This document shows positions 48,065 through 56,527 of a DNA stretch of 64,000 nt, piece after piece (positions within the stretch are counted from its first letter, which is position 1; every line of letters starts with the position of its first letter). Origin of the DNA: Myxococcales bacterium (GTDB lineage: Bacteria > Myxococcota_A > Polyangia > Haliangiales > Haliangiaceae); contig JADJGV010000034.1 in NCBI GenBank assembly GCA_016707895.1, forward strand, positions 372,001 to 436,000, in the 5' to 3' direction. Position numbers and translations under genes: made by a program. The notes below the pieces were generated by a model that was not told the origin of the DNA, did no database searches, and saw only the letters and a program-made list of their open reading frames with translations.

Positions 48065-51000
48065 CGACCGCACCGCGTCCGACCACGCTCGCGCTCGCAG
48101 CCCTGACGCTCGCCCTCGCGGCGTGCGACCTCGGCACCTTCGACGCCGGCGACGCCGGCCCACCCGCCGCGCAGTCGAACTCGTGCGCCGCCGGCTGCCA
48201 CGGCTCGGGCGGCCTGGCCGCGCCGCCCAAGGACACCACCGGGCAGCTCGAGACCACCGCCCGCGGCGTCGGCGCCCACCGCAACCACCTCGGCAGCTCG
48301 ACCTGGCACAAGGGCCTCGAGTGCGCGAGCTGCCACACCGTGCCCACCGAGATCGGCCAGGCCGGGCACCTCGACACGCCGCTGCCGGCGGAGTTGACCT
48401 TCCACGGCCTCGGCGCCAACAGCGCGTGGAACGACGCCGACGGCTCGTGCACCAGCTACTGCCACGGCGCCGCGCTGACCGGCGGCACCAAGACCACGCC
48501 GGTGTGGACCCAGGTCGCCGACGCCACGCCGGCGTGCGATTCGTGCCACGGCGCGCCGCCGCCGGCGCCGCACCCCAACAACCCCGACTGCGGCACCTGC
48601 CACGCGTCGATGAACCCCGGCGATCCGACCCGCATCGCCTACCCCGAGCTGCACATCGACGGCACCGTCCAGGTCAACCAGGCCACCGCGTGCGACGCAT
48701 GCCACGGCGACGCCGGCCAGTCGGCGCCGCCCAAGGACACCACCGGCGGCGTCGCCACCACGCTGCGCGGCGTCGGCGCCCACGCCGCGCACATGACCAC
48801 GACCTCGACCTGGCACGCGCCGATCGCCTGCGACCAGTGCCACAAGATCCCGATGGCCACCGCCGATCTCGGCCACGTCGACACGCCGCTGCCCGCCGAG
48901 CTCACGTTCGGCGCGCTGGCCGGGGTCGGCGCGTCGTGGAACGGCACCGCGTGCAGCAACACGTACTGCCACGGCGGCGGCACCACGCCGATCACCGGCG
49001 GCCAGCGCTCGCAGCCGGTGTGGACCCAGGTCGACGGCACCCAGCGCACGTGCACGTCGTGCCACGGCATGGCGCCGCCGTCGCCGCACCCGGCCGGCAC
49101 CGACTGCGGGTCGTGCCACCCGACGATGGCGCCCGGCGCCGGCAACACCACGATCGCGGTCCCCGCCCAGCACATCGACGGCACCGTCCAGGTGATCGGC
49201 GGCCAGGCCTGCGACGCGTGCCACGGCTCGGGCGGCAACAGCGCGCCGCCGCGCGACACCACGATGGGCACCGCGACGACCTTGCGCGGCGTCGGCGCCC
49301 ACCGCCGGCACCTCGATCCGTCGACGTGGCGCACGCCGATCGAGTGCAGCGCGTGCCACCTGGTGCCGACCGGCACCGTCGCGGTCGGCCACACCGACAC
49401 GCCGCTGCCCGCCGAGCTGACGTTCGCGCCGCTCGCCGGCGCCGCGACCTGGGACGGCACCCGCTGCAGCAACACCTACTGCCACGGCGCGACGCTGGCC
49501 GGCGGCACCTCGACCAACCCGGTGTGGACGCAGGTCGACGGCGCCCAGGGCCAGTGCGGGTCGTGCCACGGCACGCCCCCGCCGGCGCCGCACCCGGCCA
49601 ACCCCGACTGCGGGTCGTGCCACGACACGATGACCGCCGGCGGCAGCATGGTGATCACCGATCCCAGCCGCCACATCGACGGCAACGTCGACGTCACCGG
49701 CGGCGCGGCGTGCGACTCGTGCCACGGCGCGGCCGGCCAGTCGGCGCCGCCGCGCGACACCAGCGGCAACACCGCGATCACCGCGCGCGGCGTCGGCGCC
49801 CACCGCGCCCACGTCGCCGGCGGCGCCTGGCACGCCCCGGTCGCGTGCGCCGACTGTCACCGGGTGCCCACCGCGTCGAACTCGGTCGGCCACCGCGACA
49901 CGCCGCTGCCCGCCGAGCTCACGTTCAGCGCCCGGGCCGGCGCGACGACCACCTGGAACGGCACCCGCTGCAGCAACAACTACTGCCACGGCGGCACGCT
50001 CGGCGCCGGCGGCTCGGCGATCGCGCCGGTGTGGACCCAGGTCGACGGCACGCAGACCACGTGCTCGTCGTGCCACGGCGCGCCGCCGCCGGCGCCGCAC
50101 CCGAACGATCCGAGCTGTGGCAGCTGCCACCCGACGATGACGCCGGGCAACAACACGACGATCACCGATCCGACCCGGCACATCGACGGCAACGTCGACG
50201 TCAGCGGCACGATCGCGTGCGACACCTGCCACGGCGGCGCCGGCCAGAGCGCGCCGCCCACGGACACCACCAACGGCACCGCGACGACGCTGCGCGGCGT
50301 CGGCGCCCACCGCTCGCACCTCGGCACGTCGACCTGGCACGCCGAGGTCACCTGCGCGACCTGCCACCGGGTGCCGGCCACCGTCGGCGCCGTCGGCCAC
50401 CGCGACACCGCGCTGCCGGCCGAGCTGACCTTCACCGGCCGCGCCGTCGGCACCGCGTGGAACGGCAGCACCTGCACCAACAGCTACTGCCACGGCGCGA
50501 CGCTCGCGGCCGGCGGCAGCGCGACCGCGCCGCTGTGGACCCGGGTCAACGGCACCCAGTCGACCTGCACGTCGTGCCACGGCGCGCCGCCGCCCGCGCC
50601 CCATGTCCAGGACTCGAACTGCATGAACTGCCACGCGCCGGTCGCCGGCCCGGGCGTCTCGATCGCCGCCGCCGGCGCGGCCCAGCACATCGACGGCACG
50701 CTGCAGGTCACCGCGGTGCACCCGGCGGGCTGGCGCATGGGCAACGCGCACGGCGCCGCGTTCAACGATCAGGGCCCGGCGAGCTGCGCGACCGCCGGCT
50801 GTCACGGCACCGCGCTCACCGGCGGCGCGTCGATGGTGTCGTGCTCGACCGCCGGCTGCCACACCAACTGGCAGACCAACTGCGTGTTCTGCCACGGCGG
50901 CACGGTGAACCAGTCGGGCGCGCCGCCGGCCTCGGTCGACGGCCTGACCGCGGTCAGCGATCGCCGCGTCGGCGCGCACACCACCCACGTCACCGCGTCG

Positions 51001-51471
51001 GCGACCCACGCGGCCTACGCGTGCAGCGCGTGCCACGTCACGCCGACCACGGCGCTGACCCCGGGCCACATCGACGGTGTCGCCGACGCCGAGGTCCGGT
51101 ACTCGACGCTGAACGCGTCGGGCACCTACGCCAAGACCACGGCCACCTGCGGCACCCTGTACTGCCACGGCAACGGCCGCACCTCGGCCGGCACCGCCAC
51201 CTGGACCTCGAGCACCGCGCTCGGCTGCGGCTCGTGCCACAACGCCGGCAACAACCCGCAGGTCATGAGCGGCGATCACAAGAAGCACATCGCCGACGAG
51301 CGGATGAAGTGCAGCGAGTGCCACGCCCAGGTGGTCAACGCCGCCAACGGCATCATCGCGCCGGCGCTGCACGTCGACGGGCTCAAGCAGGTGCAGATGG
51401 CGCGCGGCACCTACACCCCGGCCACCCGCAAGTGCAGCAACATCGGCTGCCACGGCACCGAGACCTGGTGA
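48061..51471 (+). CDS. Lipoprotein multiheme cytochrome c with 33 candidate heme motifs in repeated domains
   Basis: 1136 residues. Lipobox signal (LALAALTLALAACD). I count 23 CxxCH, 2 CxxxCH and 8 CxxxxCH motifs. The body is five tandem units of about 168 residues, each with five heme motifs in the order CxxCHG, CxxCH, C-S-N-x-Y-CHG, CxxCHG(A/T)PPPAPHP and CxxCH; this is the Geobacter-type C4xC/C2xCH cytochrome domain. Units start near 48180, 48652, 49171, 49672 and 50179, followed by eight more motifs in a diverged tail. Likely the surface-exposed or outer-membrane terminal of the conduit. ATGA overlap with the barrel gene. Confidence 0.9.
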   Translation: MTTAPRPTTLALAALTLALAACDLGTFDAGDAGPPAAQSNSCAAGCHGSGGLAAPPKDTTGQLETTARGVGAHRNHLGSSTWHKGLECASCHTVPTEIGQAGHLDTPLPAELTFHGLGANSAWNDADGSCTSYCHGAALTGGTKTTPVWTQVADATPACDSCHGAPPPAPHPNNPDCGTCHASMNPGDPTRIAYPELHIDGTVQVNQATACDACHGDAGQSAPPKDTTGGVATTLRGVGAHAAHMTTTSTWHAPIACDQCHKIPMATADLGHVDTPLPAELTFGALAGVGASWNGTACSNTYCHGGGTTPITGGQRSQPVWTQVDGTQRTCTSCHGMAPPSPHPAGTDCGSCHPTMAPGAGNTTIAVPAQHIDGTVQVIGGQACDACHGSGGNSAPPRDTTMGTATTLRGVGAHRRHLDPSTWRTPIECSACHLVPTGTVAVGHTDTPLPAELTFAPLAGAATWDGTRCSNTYCHGATLAGGTSTNPVWTQVDGAQGQCGSCHGTPPPAPHPANPDCGSCHDTMTAGGSMVITDPSRHIDGNVDVTGGAACDSCHGAAGQSAPPRDTSGNTAITARGVGAHRAHVAGGAWHAPVACADCHRVPTASNSVGHRDTPLPAELTFSARAGATTTWNGTRCSNNYCHGGTLGAGGSAIAPVWTQVDGTQTTCSSCHGAPPPAPHPNDPSCGSCHPTMTPGNNTTITDPTRHIDGNVDVSGTIACDTCHGGAGQSAPPTDTTNGTATTLRGVGAHRSHLGTSTWHAEVTCATCHRVPATVGAVGHRDTALPAELTFTGRAVGTAWNGSTCTNSYCHGATLAAGGSATAPLWTRVNGTQSTCTSCHGAPPPAPHVQDSNCMNCHAPVAGPGVSIAAAGAAQHIDGTLQVTAVHPAGWRMGNAHGAAFNDQGPASCATAGCHGTALTGGASMVSCSTAGCHTNWQTNCVFCHGGTVNQSGAPPASVDGLTAVSDRRVGAHTTHVTASATHAAYACSACHVTPTTALTPGHIDGVADAEVRYSTLNASGTYAKTTATCGTLYCHGNGRTSAGTATWTSSTALGCGSCHNAGNNPQVMSGDHKKHIADERMKCSECHAQVVNAANGIIAPALHVDGLKQVQMARGTYTPATRKCSNIGCHGTETW

Positions 51472-51507
51472 CTTGACGCCGCGGGCGCCGGCGGTCAGCA
51501 TGCGCCG

Positions 51508-51759
51508 GTGCCGCTGCCGCCCGAACTCCTCGCCGTGCTCGCCTGCCCCGAGTCCAAGGCGCCGCTCCTGTACTTCGCCGGTGGCGAGGCTGGCGACCAG
51601 CCCGCGGCGGCGTTCCTGTTCTGCCCGAGCTCGCGGCTGCGCTACCGCATCGAGGCCGACGTGCCGGTGCTGCTGATCGAGGAGGCCGAGCGCCTCGACG
51701 ACAAGGCCGCCGCCGCGCTGGTGGCGCGGGCCAAGACGCTCAAGATCGCCGGCGCGTGA
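51508..51759 (+). CDS. Trm112 family protein
   Basis: 83 residues with the Trm112 zinc-ribbon pattern: PPELLAVLACPESKAPLLYF, then FLFCPSSRLRYRIEADVPVLLIEEAERL. The usual second pair of zinc Cys is reduced (one Cys in ACPE, one in FCPS), so zinc may be absent. Bacterial versions accompany methyltransferases or lipid A/carbohydrate kinases. GTG start, 36 bases after the 33-heme gene; probably unrelated to it. Confidence 0.82.
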   Translation: MPLPPELLAVLACPESKAPLLYFAGGEAGDQPAAAFLFCPSSRLRYRIEADVPVLLIEEAERLDDKAAAALVARAKTLKIAGA

Positions 51760-51810
51760 GCTCCAGCCGGTTCGGCGCCGATCGTCGCCGAGCGGCCCCG
51801 CGCCGCCGCG

Positions 51811-52167
51811 TCACCGGGGCGTGAAGGTGAAGGTCACGGTGGTCGGCCCCTCCATGATGAACTGACAGTTGCCCACCGTGCACGGCCCGGCGACGGTCAC
51901 GTCGACGTTCGGCGCTCCGGAGGCGTACAGCGTCACGAACTCGCCGTCCGCCACCTCGGCGCCGCAGCGCGCGCCGCAGTCGATCAGATCCATCGCGTAG
52001 GTCGGCGTCGAGGTCCCGCCGGTCACCAGGCCGTCGCCGTGGCGGATCACGGTCAGCCGCCCGGTCGTGGGCACCGCGTCGGGGCCTGGTGCGTCGAGGC
52101 CGGCGTCCACGGCGGGCGGGGGATCGGCGCAGGCCGCGACCACCACGAGCAGGCTGACCAGGCGCAT
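51811..52167 (-). CDS. Hypothetical small lipoprotein
   Basis: 118 residues: lipobox signal (VSLLVVVAACAD), an Asp/Ala/Pro linker (AVDAGLDAPGPDAVP) and a short beta domain (RLTVIRHGDGLVTGG, FVTLYASGAPNVDVTVAG, TTVTFTFTPR) with four Cys, resembling the cell-surface repeat with D-C-G-xx-C common in myxobacterial surface proteins. Function unknown. It faces the prs operon across 180 bases. Confidence 0.65.
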   Translation of the reverse strand: MRLVSLLVVVAACADPPPAVDAGLDAPGPDAVPTTGRLTVIRHGDGLVTGGTSTPTYAMDLIDCGARCGAEVADGEFVTLYASGAPNVDVTVAGPCTVGNCQFIMEGPTTVTFTFTPR

Positions 52168-52347
52168 GCCCGATCGTCGCGTGGCGAGGCTCAGACGACT
52201 ACTGAAATCCGCGGCCGCGTGCGCGCCCGCACGGCGTTGACCGCCGCTCCCAGCGGTTGACCGCGGCGCTGCTTTTCGAGTAGATCGCAGCCAACCGACG
52301 GCGGCCACGCCGACGGTGACCCCGCCACCTCTTGCGCCGGAGACGCC

Positions 52348-53295
52348 GTGCTGAAATCACTGTCGATCTTCACGGGAAACTCGAACCGGGCGCTGGCCGA
52401 GGAGGTGTGCAAGTTCGTCGAGATCCCGCTGGGGCGCGCCGACGTGACCCACTTCTCCGACGGCGAGATCTACGTCGAGATCGGCGAGAACGTCCGCGGG
52501 GTCAACTGCTTCGTCGTCCAGCCCACGTGCTCGCCGCCGAACCAGTCGCTGATGGAGCTGCTGATCATGATCGACGCGCTCAAGCGCGCGTCGGCCGGGT
52601 CGATCGTCGCGATCATCCCGTACTTCGGCTACGCCCGGCAGGACCGCAAGTCCAAGCCCCGCACGCCCATCACGGCCAAGCTGGCGGCCAACCTGATCAC
52701 CGCGGCCGGCGCCGATCGCGCCCTGGCGATGGACCTCCACGCCGGTCAGATCCAGGGCTTCTTCGACATCCCGTTCGACCACCTGTTCGCGATGCCGGTG
52801 CTGATCGACGAGCTGCGGGCGCTGGGCTACGGCGGCGACGACACCGTCGTGGTGTCGCCGGACGCCGGCGGCGTCGAGCGCGCGCGCGCGTTCTCCAAGC
52901 GGCTGGGCTCGACCCTGGCCATCATCGACAAGCGCCGCGCGGCCGCCAACGTCTCCGAGGTGATGAACATCGTCGGCGACGTCAAGGGCAAGCGCGCGGT
53001 CATCGTCGACGACATCATCGACACCGCCGGCACGCTCACCAACGCCGCCAAGGCCATCATGGACGCCGGCGCGGCGTCGGTGGCCGCCTGCGCCAGCCAC
53101 CCGGTGTTCTCGGGCAAGGCGGTCCAGCGCATCACCGATTCCCCGCTCTCCCACGTGGTGGTCACCAACACGATCCCCCTGTCGGAGGCCGGCACCGCCT
53201 GCGGCAAGGTCCGGGTCAAGTCGGTCGGCCGGCTCCTGGGCGAGGCTATCAAGCGGATTCATCACGGGGATTCCATCAGCTCACTGTTCATGTAG
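52348..53295 (+). CDS. prs: Ribose-phosphate pyrophosphokinase
   Basis: Makes PRPP from ribose-5-P and ATP for nucleotides, His and Trp. 315 residues, class I length. Seen: FSDGEIYVEIGENVRG, the flexible loop region YFGYARQDRKSKPRTPI, ALAMDLHAGQIQGFF and the PRPP-binding AVIVDDIIDTAGTLTN. First of the conserved prs-rplY-pth cluster. GTG start with GGAG eight bases upstream. Confidence 0.97.
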   Translation: MLKSLSIFTGNSNRALAEEVCKFVEIPLGRADVTHFSDGEIYVEIGENVRGVNCFVVQPTCSPPNQSLMELLIMIDALKRASAGSIVAIIPYFGYARQDRKSKPRTPITAKLAANLITAAGADRALAMDLHAGQIQGFFDIPFDHLFAMPVLIDELRALGYGGDDTVVVSPDAGGVERARAFSKRLGSTLAIIDKRRAAANVSEVMNIVGDVKGKRAVIVDDIIDTAGTLTNAAKAIMDAGAASVAACASHPVFSGKAVQRITDSPLSHVVVTNTIPLSEAGTACGKVRVKSVGRLLGEAIKRIHHGDSISSLFM

Positions 53296-53366
53296 CGGAC
53301 GGCCGCCTTTTCGGGTAAGCATCCCGGCCTCCCGCACCAGTACACCGAAGGCACTCGAGGACAGTC

Positions 53367-54107
53367 ATGCAAGTCGGACAGCTCACCGTCAATCTCCGCA
53401 CCGGCGCTGGCAAGGGCGCTGCTCACCGCCTGCGCGCGTCGGGCCTGGTCCCGGGCGTGTGCTACGGCGAGTCGACCGACGGTCGCATCGAGCCCATCCA
53501 GATCGCCATCAACGTGAAGGCGCTCAAGGCGGCGCTCGACCCGGTCCGCAAGCAGAACACCGTCATCGCGCTGTCCATCGAGGACGGCGGCAAGACGGTC
53601 AAGTCGCTGTCGGCGCTGGTGCGCGAGTACCAGATCGACACGATCCGCCGCGACATCACCCACGTCGACCTGCTCGCGATCGACCCCAACAAGGAGGTCA
53701 CCGCGGTGGTGCCGCTCGAGTTCATCGGCAAGCCCGCCGGCATCATCAACGGCGGCCTGACCCACACGGTCATGCGCTCGCTCGAGGTGAAGTGCAAGCC
53801 GGCCGACATCCCGGTCAAGCTCGAGCTCGACATCTCGCCGCTCGACATCGGCGACGTGCTCCACGTCTCGGACGTCAAGCTCCCGGCCGGCGTCAAGCCG
53901 GTGACCGCGGGCCGCGAGGCCGTCATCAGCATGGTCGCGCCCGAGAAGGAGGCCGCGGTCGAGGCGGCTCCCGAGGCGGCGGCGGCGGCGACTCCGGCGG
54001 CGGCTGGCAAGGACGCCAAGGCGGCCCCGGCGGCGGCTGGCAAGGACGCCAAGGCGGCCCCGGCCGGCAAGGCCGCGGCGCCGGCCAAGCCGGCTGCCAA
54101 GAAGTAA
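53367..54107 (+). CDS. rplY: 50S ribosomal protein bL25 (Ctc form)
   Basis: 246 residues, the long CTC form: N-terminal 5S rRNA-binding domain (about 1-95, with GLVPGVCYGESTDG) and the C-terminal TL5-type beta domain (about 96-185). The tail is a low-complexity Ala/Lys/Pro repeat in which AAAGKDAKAAPA occurs twice, ending in PAKPAAKK. Lies between prs and pth, the common order. Codon use is strongly biased, as in highly expressed genes. Confidence 0.95.
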   Translation: MQVGQLTVNLRTGAGKGAAHRLRASGLVPGVCYGESTDGRIEPIQIAINVKALKAALDPVRKQNTVIALSIEDGGKTVKSLSALVREYQIDTIRRDITHVDLLAIDPNKEVTAVVPLEFIGKPAGIINGGLTHTVMRSLEVKCKPADIPVKLELDISPLDIGDVLHVSDVKLPAGVKPVTAGREAVISMVAPEKEAAVEAAPEAAAAATPAAAGKDAKAAPAAAGKDAKAAPAGKAAAPAKPAAKK

Positions 54108-54146
54108 GGCGTGCGTGGGCCGAAGGCCCGCGCCGCGTGACCTGCG

Positions 54147-54785
54147 ATGTGGATGGTCGTCGGCCTGGGGAACCCAGGCGCGAAGTACGCGCGGAACCGG
54201 CACAACGTCGGGTTCCGCGCCGTCGAGTTGCTCGCGGCGCGCCACGGCGTGGGCGAGCTGAAGAGCGGCGGCAAGCTGGGCGGCCACGCCGCGACCGGCG
54301 TGATCGTCACGCCGCGCGGCCGGCAGAAGGTCGTGCTGCTCGAGCCGATGGAGTTCATGAACCTGTCGGGCTTCGCGGTGCAGCGGGCCGGCGCGTTCTA
54401 CGGCGTCGAGCTCGACCACACGCTGGTGGTCCACGACGAGATCGACCTCGACGTCGGGCTGGTGCGGGTCAAGACCGGCGGCGGCCACGGCGGCCACAAC
54501 GGCCTGCGCTCGATCATCGAGCAGTGCGGCGGCAACGGCTTCGCGCGCGTCCGCATCGGCGTCGGCAAGCCGGGGCCCAAGCCCGGCACCGCCGACGGCG
54601 GGCTCCCCAAGGGCAAGGCCGGCGACAAGGACGTGGCCGGCTGGGTGCTGGCCGACTTCCCCAGCGCCCAGGCGGCGATGGTCGACGCGCTGCTGGCCCG
54701 CGCCGTCGACGCGATCGAGGCGGTGGTCGGCCTCGGCGTCGCGCCCGCGATGAACGAGTTCAACGGCAAGCCCGCCGTCGCGTAG
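54147..54785 (+). CDS. pth: Peptidyl-tRNA hydrolase
   Basis: Releases tRNA from peptidyl-tRNA dropped by ribosomes. 212 residues. Seen: WMVVGLGNPGAKYARNRHNVGF with the catalytic His, MNLSGFAVQ with the binding Asn, VVHDEIDLDVG with the Asp that tunes the His, and GGGHGGHNGLRSI. Third gene of prs-rplY-pth, 39 bases after rplY. A hairpin element lies downstream, between this gene and the convergent hydrolase. Confidence 0.96.
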   Translation: MWMVVGLGNPGAKYARNRHNVGFRAVELLAARHGVGELKSGGKLGGHAATGVIVTPRGRQKVVLLEPMEFMNLSGFAVQRAGAFYGVELDHTLVVHDEIDLDVGLVRVKTGGGHGGHNGLRSIIEQCGGNGFARVRIGVGKPGPKPGTADGGLPKGKAGDKDVAGWVLADFPSAQAAMVDALLARAVDAIEAVVGLGVAPAMNEFNGKPAVA

Positions 54786-54825
54786 CGATCAGCGCTTGTC
54801 AGCGTTTCGGACGAGCAACGGTCCG

Positions 54826-54922
54826 CGCGCCGGGCGTCTCGCGTCCTGGTGGGAGGCTCGGCGGGGACCTGGCCCCGCCGAGGGAGGTGCGGCGACGCAC
54901 CTCCTGAAACTCAGCGGCCGCC
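54826..54922. repeat. Two-hairpin element with compensatory stem changes
   Basis: Begins with CGCGCCGGGCGTCTCGCG, identical to 29804-29821, and ends with AACTCAGCGGCCGCC, identical to 29961-29975. Between them are CTCGGCGGGG / CCCCGCCGAG with a 6-base loop (54857-54882) and GGAGGTGCG / CGCACCTCC with loop GCGA (54883-54904). Stem sequences differ from the 29826 copies but pairing and loop sizes are kept. Lies between convergent genes. Confidence 0.75.
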
Positions 54923-56479
54923 CCACAGCTGGCCGCCGATGGCCAGGCCGTACAGCTCGCCGCCGCCGAGGTTGCGGTAGGTGACGGCGACGAACGGGCC
55001 GGCGCCGGCGGCGACCGTCGACCAGTAGCGGCGATCGCGGCCCAGGCGCAGCCCGACCAGCGCGCTGGCCTCGTCGGCGATGCCGAGCGCGTCGTCGGCG
55101 TAGGCGTCGCCGGTGAGCCGCCAGGCCAGGCCGGCGCGGGCCAGGAGCCGGGTCGGCCCCAGCGGCAGCTCGACCGCCAGCTCGACCGGCGCGTCGAGCG
55201 CGCCGGCGCCGCGCACCCCGCCGACCCCGACGCCGCCGGAGACCGCCAGCAGCGCACCGCCGGTCGAGCGCAGCGCCAGCCCGGCCAGGTGGCCGTCGAG
55301 CTCGTAGTGGCCGCCGTCGAGGTAGCCGGCGCGCAGGTCGAGCCCGCCGAGGTAGCCCAGGCCGGGCCCGGCGCGGCCGACGCCGGCGCGCAGCCGCAGC
55401 CCGCCGGTGATCGCGACGTCGTCGACGTCGCGCGGCGCCTCGGCGCGGACGTCGAGCTCCACCGCCACGACGCTGGCGCCGTGGTCGCCCTTGAGCGGCT
55501 GGGTCGTCGGCGACGCCGCGAAGGTCACCGCCGGGCCGCCGGCGTGGGCCACCAGCCAGGCCTCGATCTCGCTGGCGACCTGGGCGCCGGCGCCGTCGGG
55601 CTCGTGCAGCAGATCGTGGTTGAGGCCGGGGTAGACGCGCAGCGTCTTGTCGGCGGCGCCGGCGCGCGCGACCAGGTCGCGGCTGCCGCTGGGCGCGGTC
55701 AGCTTGTCGATCGTGCCGTGCAGCGCCAGCAGCGGCGCACGGAACGCCTCGGGGTGCGCCCACACCCGGGCGACGCCGTCGATCGCCGCGCGCGCGGTCC
55801 GCGCCGGGCCCTTGGCGGCGAAGATCAGCGGATCGCGATCCATGTCGGCGATCACCGCCGGGTCCGACGAGAAGTCGCCGTGGGGCGTCTCGAGCAACGG
55901 CGCGTCGGGGGCGAGGCCGGCGACGAAGCGGATCGCGCCGGCCTGCAGCGCCGGCGCGTCGAACGCGATGCCCGGGGCCGACAGCACGACGCCGGCGAGG
56001 TCGGGCTGGCGCTCGATGGTGTACAGCGTGGCGATCAATCCGCCGAGGCTGTGGCCCATCAGGAACAGCGGGCGGCCGGGCTCGGCGGCGCGCACCTCGC
56101 GCAGGAACGCGTCGAGATCGTCGAGGTAGGCGTCGATCGACGGCGACGACGCCCGCGGGCCCGCCGAGCGCCCGTGGCCGCGCATGTCCAGCGCCCACAC
56201 CGCGAAGCCGGCGCGGGCCAGCCGCTCGGCGAGCCCGGCGTAGCGCGCGCCGTGGTCGGCGAGGCCGTGGTGGATCACCAGCACGCCGCGGGGCTCGCCG
56301 CCGACCGGCCGCCAGCGCTGGCCGTAGAGCTGGACGCCGCCGGCGCCGGTGAAGGTCAGCTCGCCCCAGGCGACGTCGGCCGCGGGCGCGGCGCGGGGCG
56401 GGGCGGCCACGCGCAGGCCGGGATCGGGGGTGGCGCAGGCGACGGCCAGCGAGAGCAGGAGCCAGAGCGGACGAGGCAT
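54911..56479 (-). CDS. Lipoprotein alpha/beta hydrolase fused to a beta-barrel-like domain
   Basis: 522 residues. Lipobox signal (LLLSLAVACAT), then a monoacylglycerol-lipase-like hydrolase (about 35-320) with LVIHHGLADHGARY, the nucleophile Ser in LMGHSLGGL, Asp in LHGTIDKLTAPSG and His in YPGLNHDLLHEP. After residue 330 comes about 190 residues of alternating strands (LDLRAGYLDGGHYELDGHLAGLA, VELAVELPLGPTRLLARAGLA, GLAIGGQLWGGR), like a small outer-membrane barrel. Normal members end near 300. The arrangement recalls autotransporter-type or PagL-like surface lipases but with reversed lipid anchoring. On the minus strand TACCGT ends 5 bases before the ATG. Confidence 0.8.
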   Translation of the reverse strand: MPRPLWLLLSLAVACATPDPGLRVAAPPRAAPAADVAWGELTFTGAGGVQLYGQRWRPVGGEPRGVLVIHHGLADHGARYAGLAERLARAGFAVWALDMRGHGRSAGPRASSPSIDAYLDDLDAFLREVRAAEPGRPLFLMGHSLGGLIATLYTIERQPDLAGVVLSAPGIAFDAPALQAGAIRFVAGLAPDAPLLETPHGDFSSDPAVIADMDRDPLIFAAKGPARTARAAIDGVARVWAHPEAFRAPLLALHGTIDKLTAPSGSRDLVARAGAADKTLRVYPGLNHDLLHEPDGAGAQVASEIEAWLVAHAGGPAVTFAASPTTQPLKGDHGASVVAVELDVRAEAPRDVDDVAITGGLRLRAGVGRAGPGLGYLGGLDLRAGYLDGGHYELDGHLAGLALRSTGGALLAVSGGVGVGGVRGAGALDAPVELAVELPLGPTRLLARAGLAWRLTGDAYADDALGIADEASALVGLRLGRDRRYWSTVAAGAGPFVAVTYRNLGGGELYGLAIGGQLWGGR

Positions 56480-56527
56480 GGCCCCACGGTAGGGCCGGCC
56501 CGGCCCGCCGGCGATAGGCCACCCGGC

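Noticed and set aside
48180..50688. Regular ~500-bp repeats as an array-type element
   Set aside because: They are in-frame protein domain repeats with conserved heme motifs.
48019..51501. An open frame of about 1160 codons on the minus strand opposite the 33-heme gene
   Set aside because: It exists because the heme-motif codons read in reverse lack stops; composition is Arg/Gly/Val repeats with no recognisable fold.
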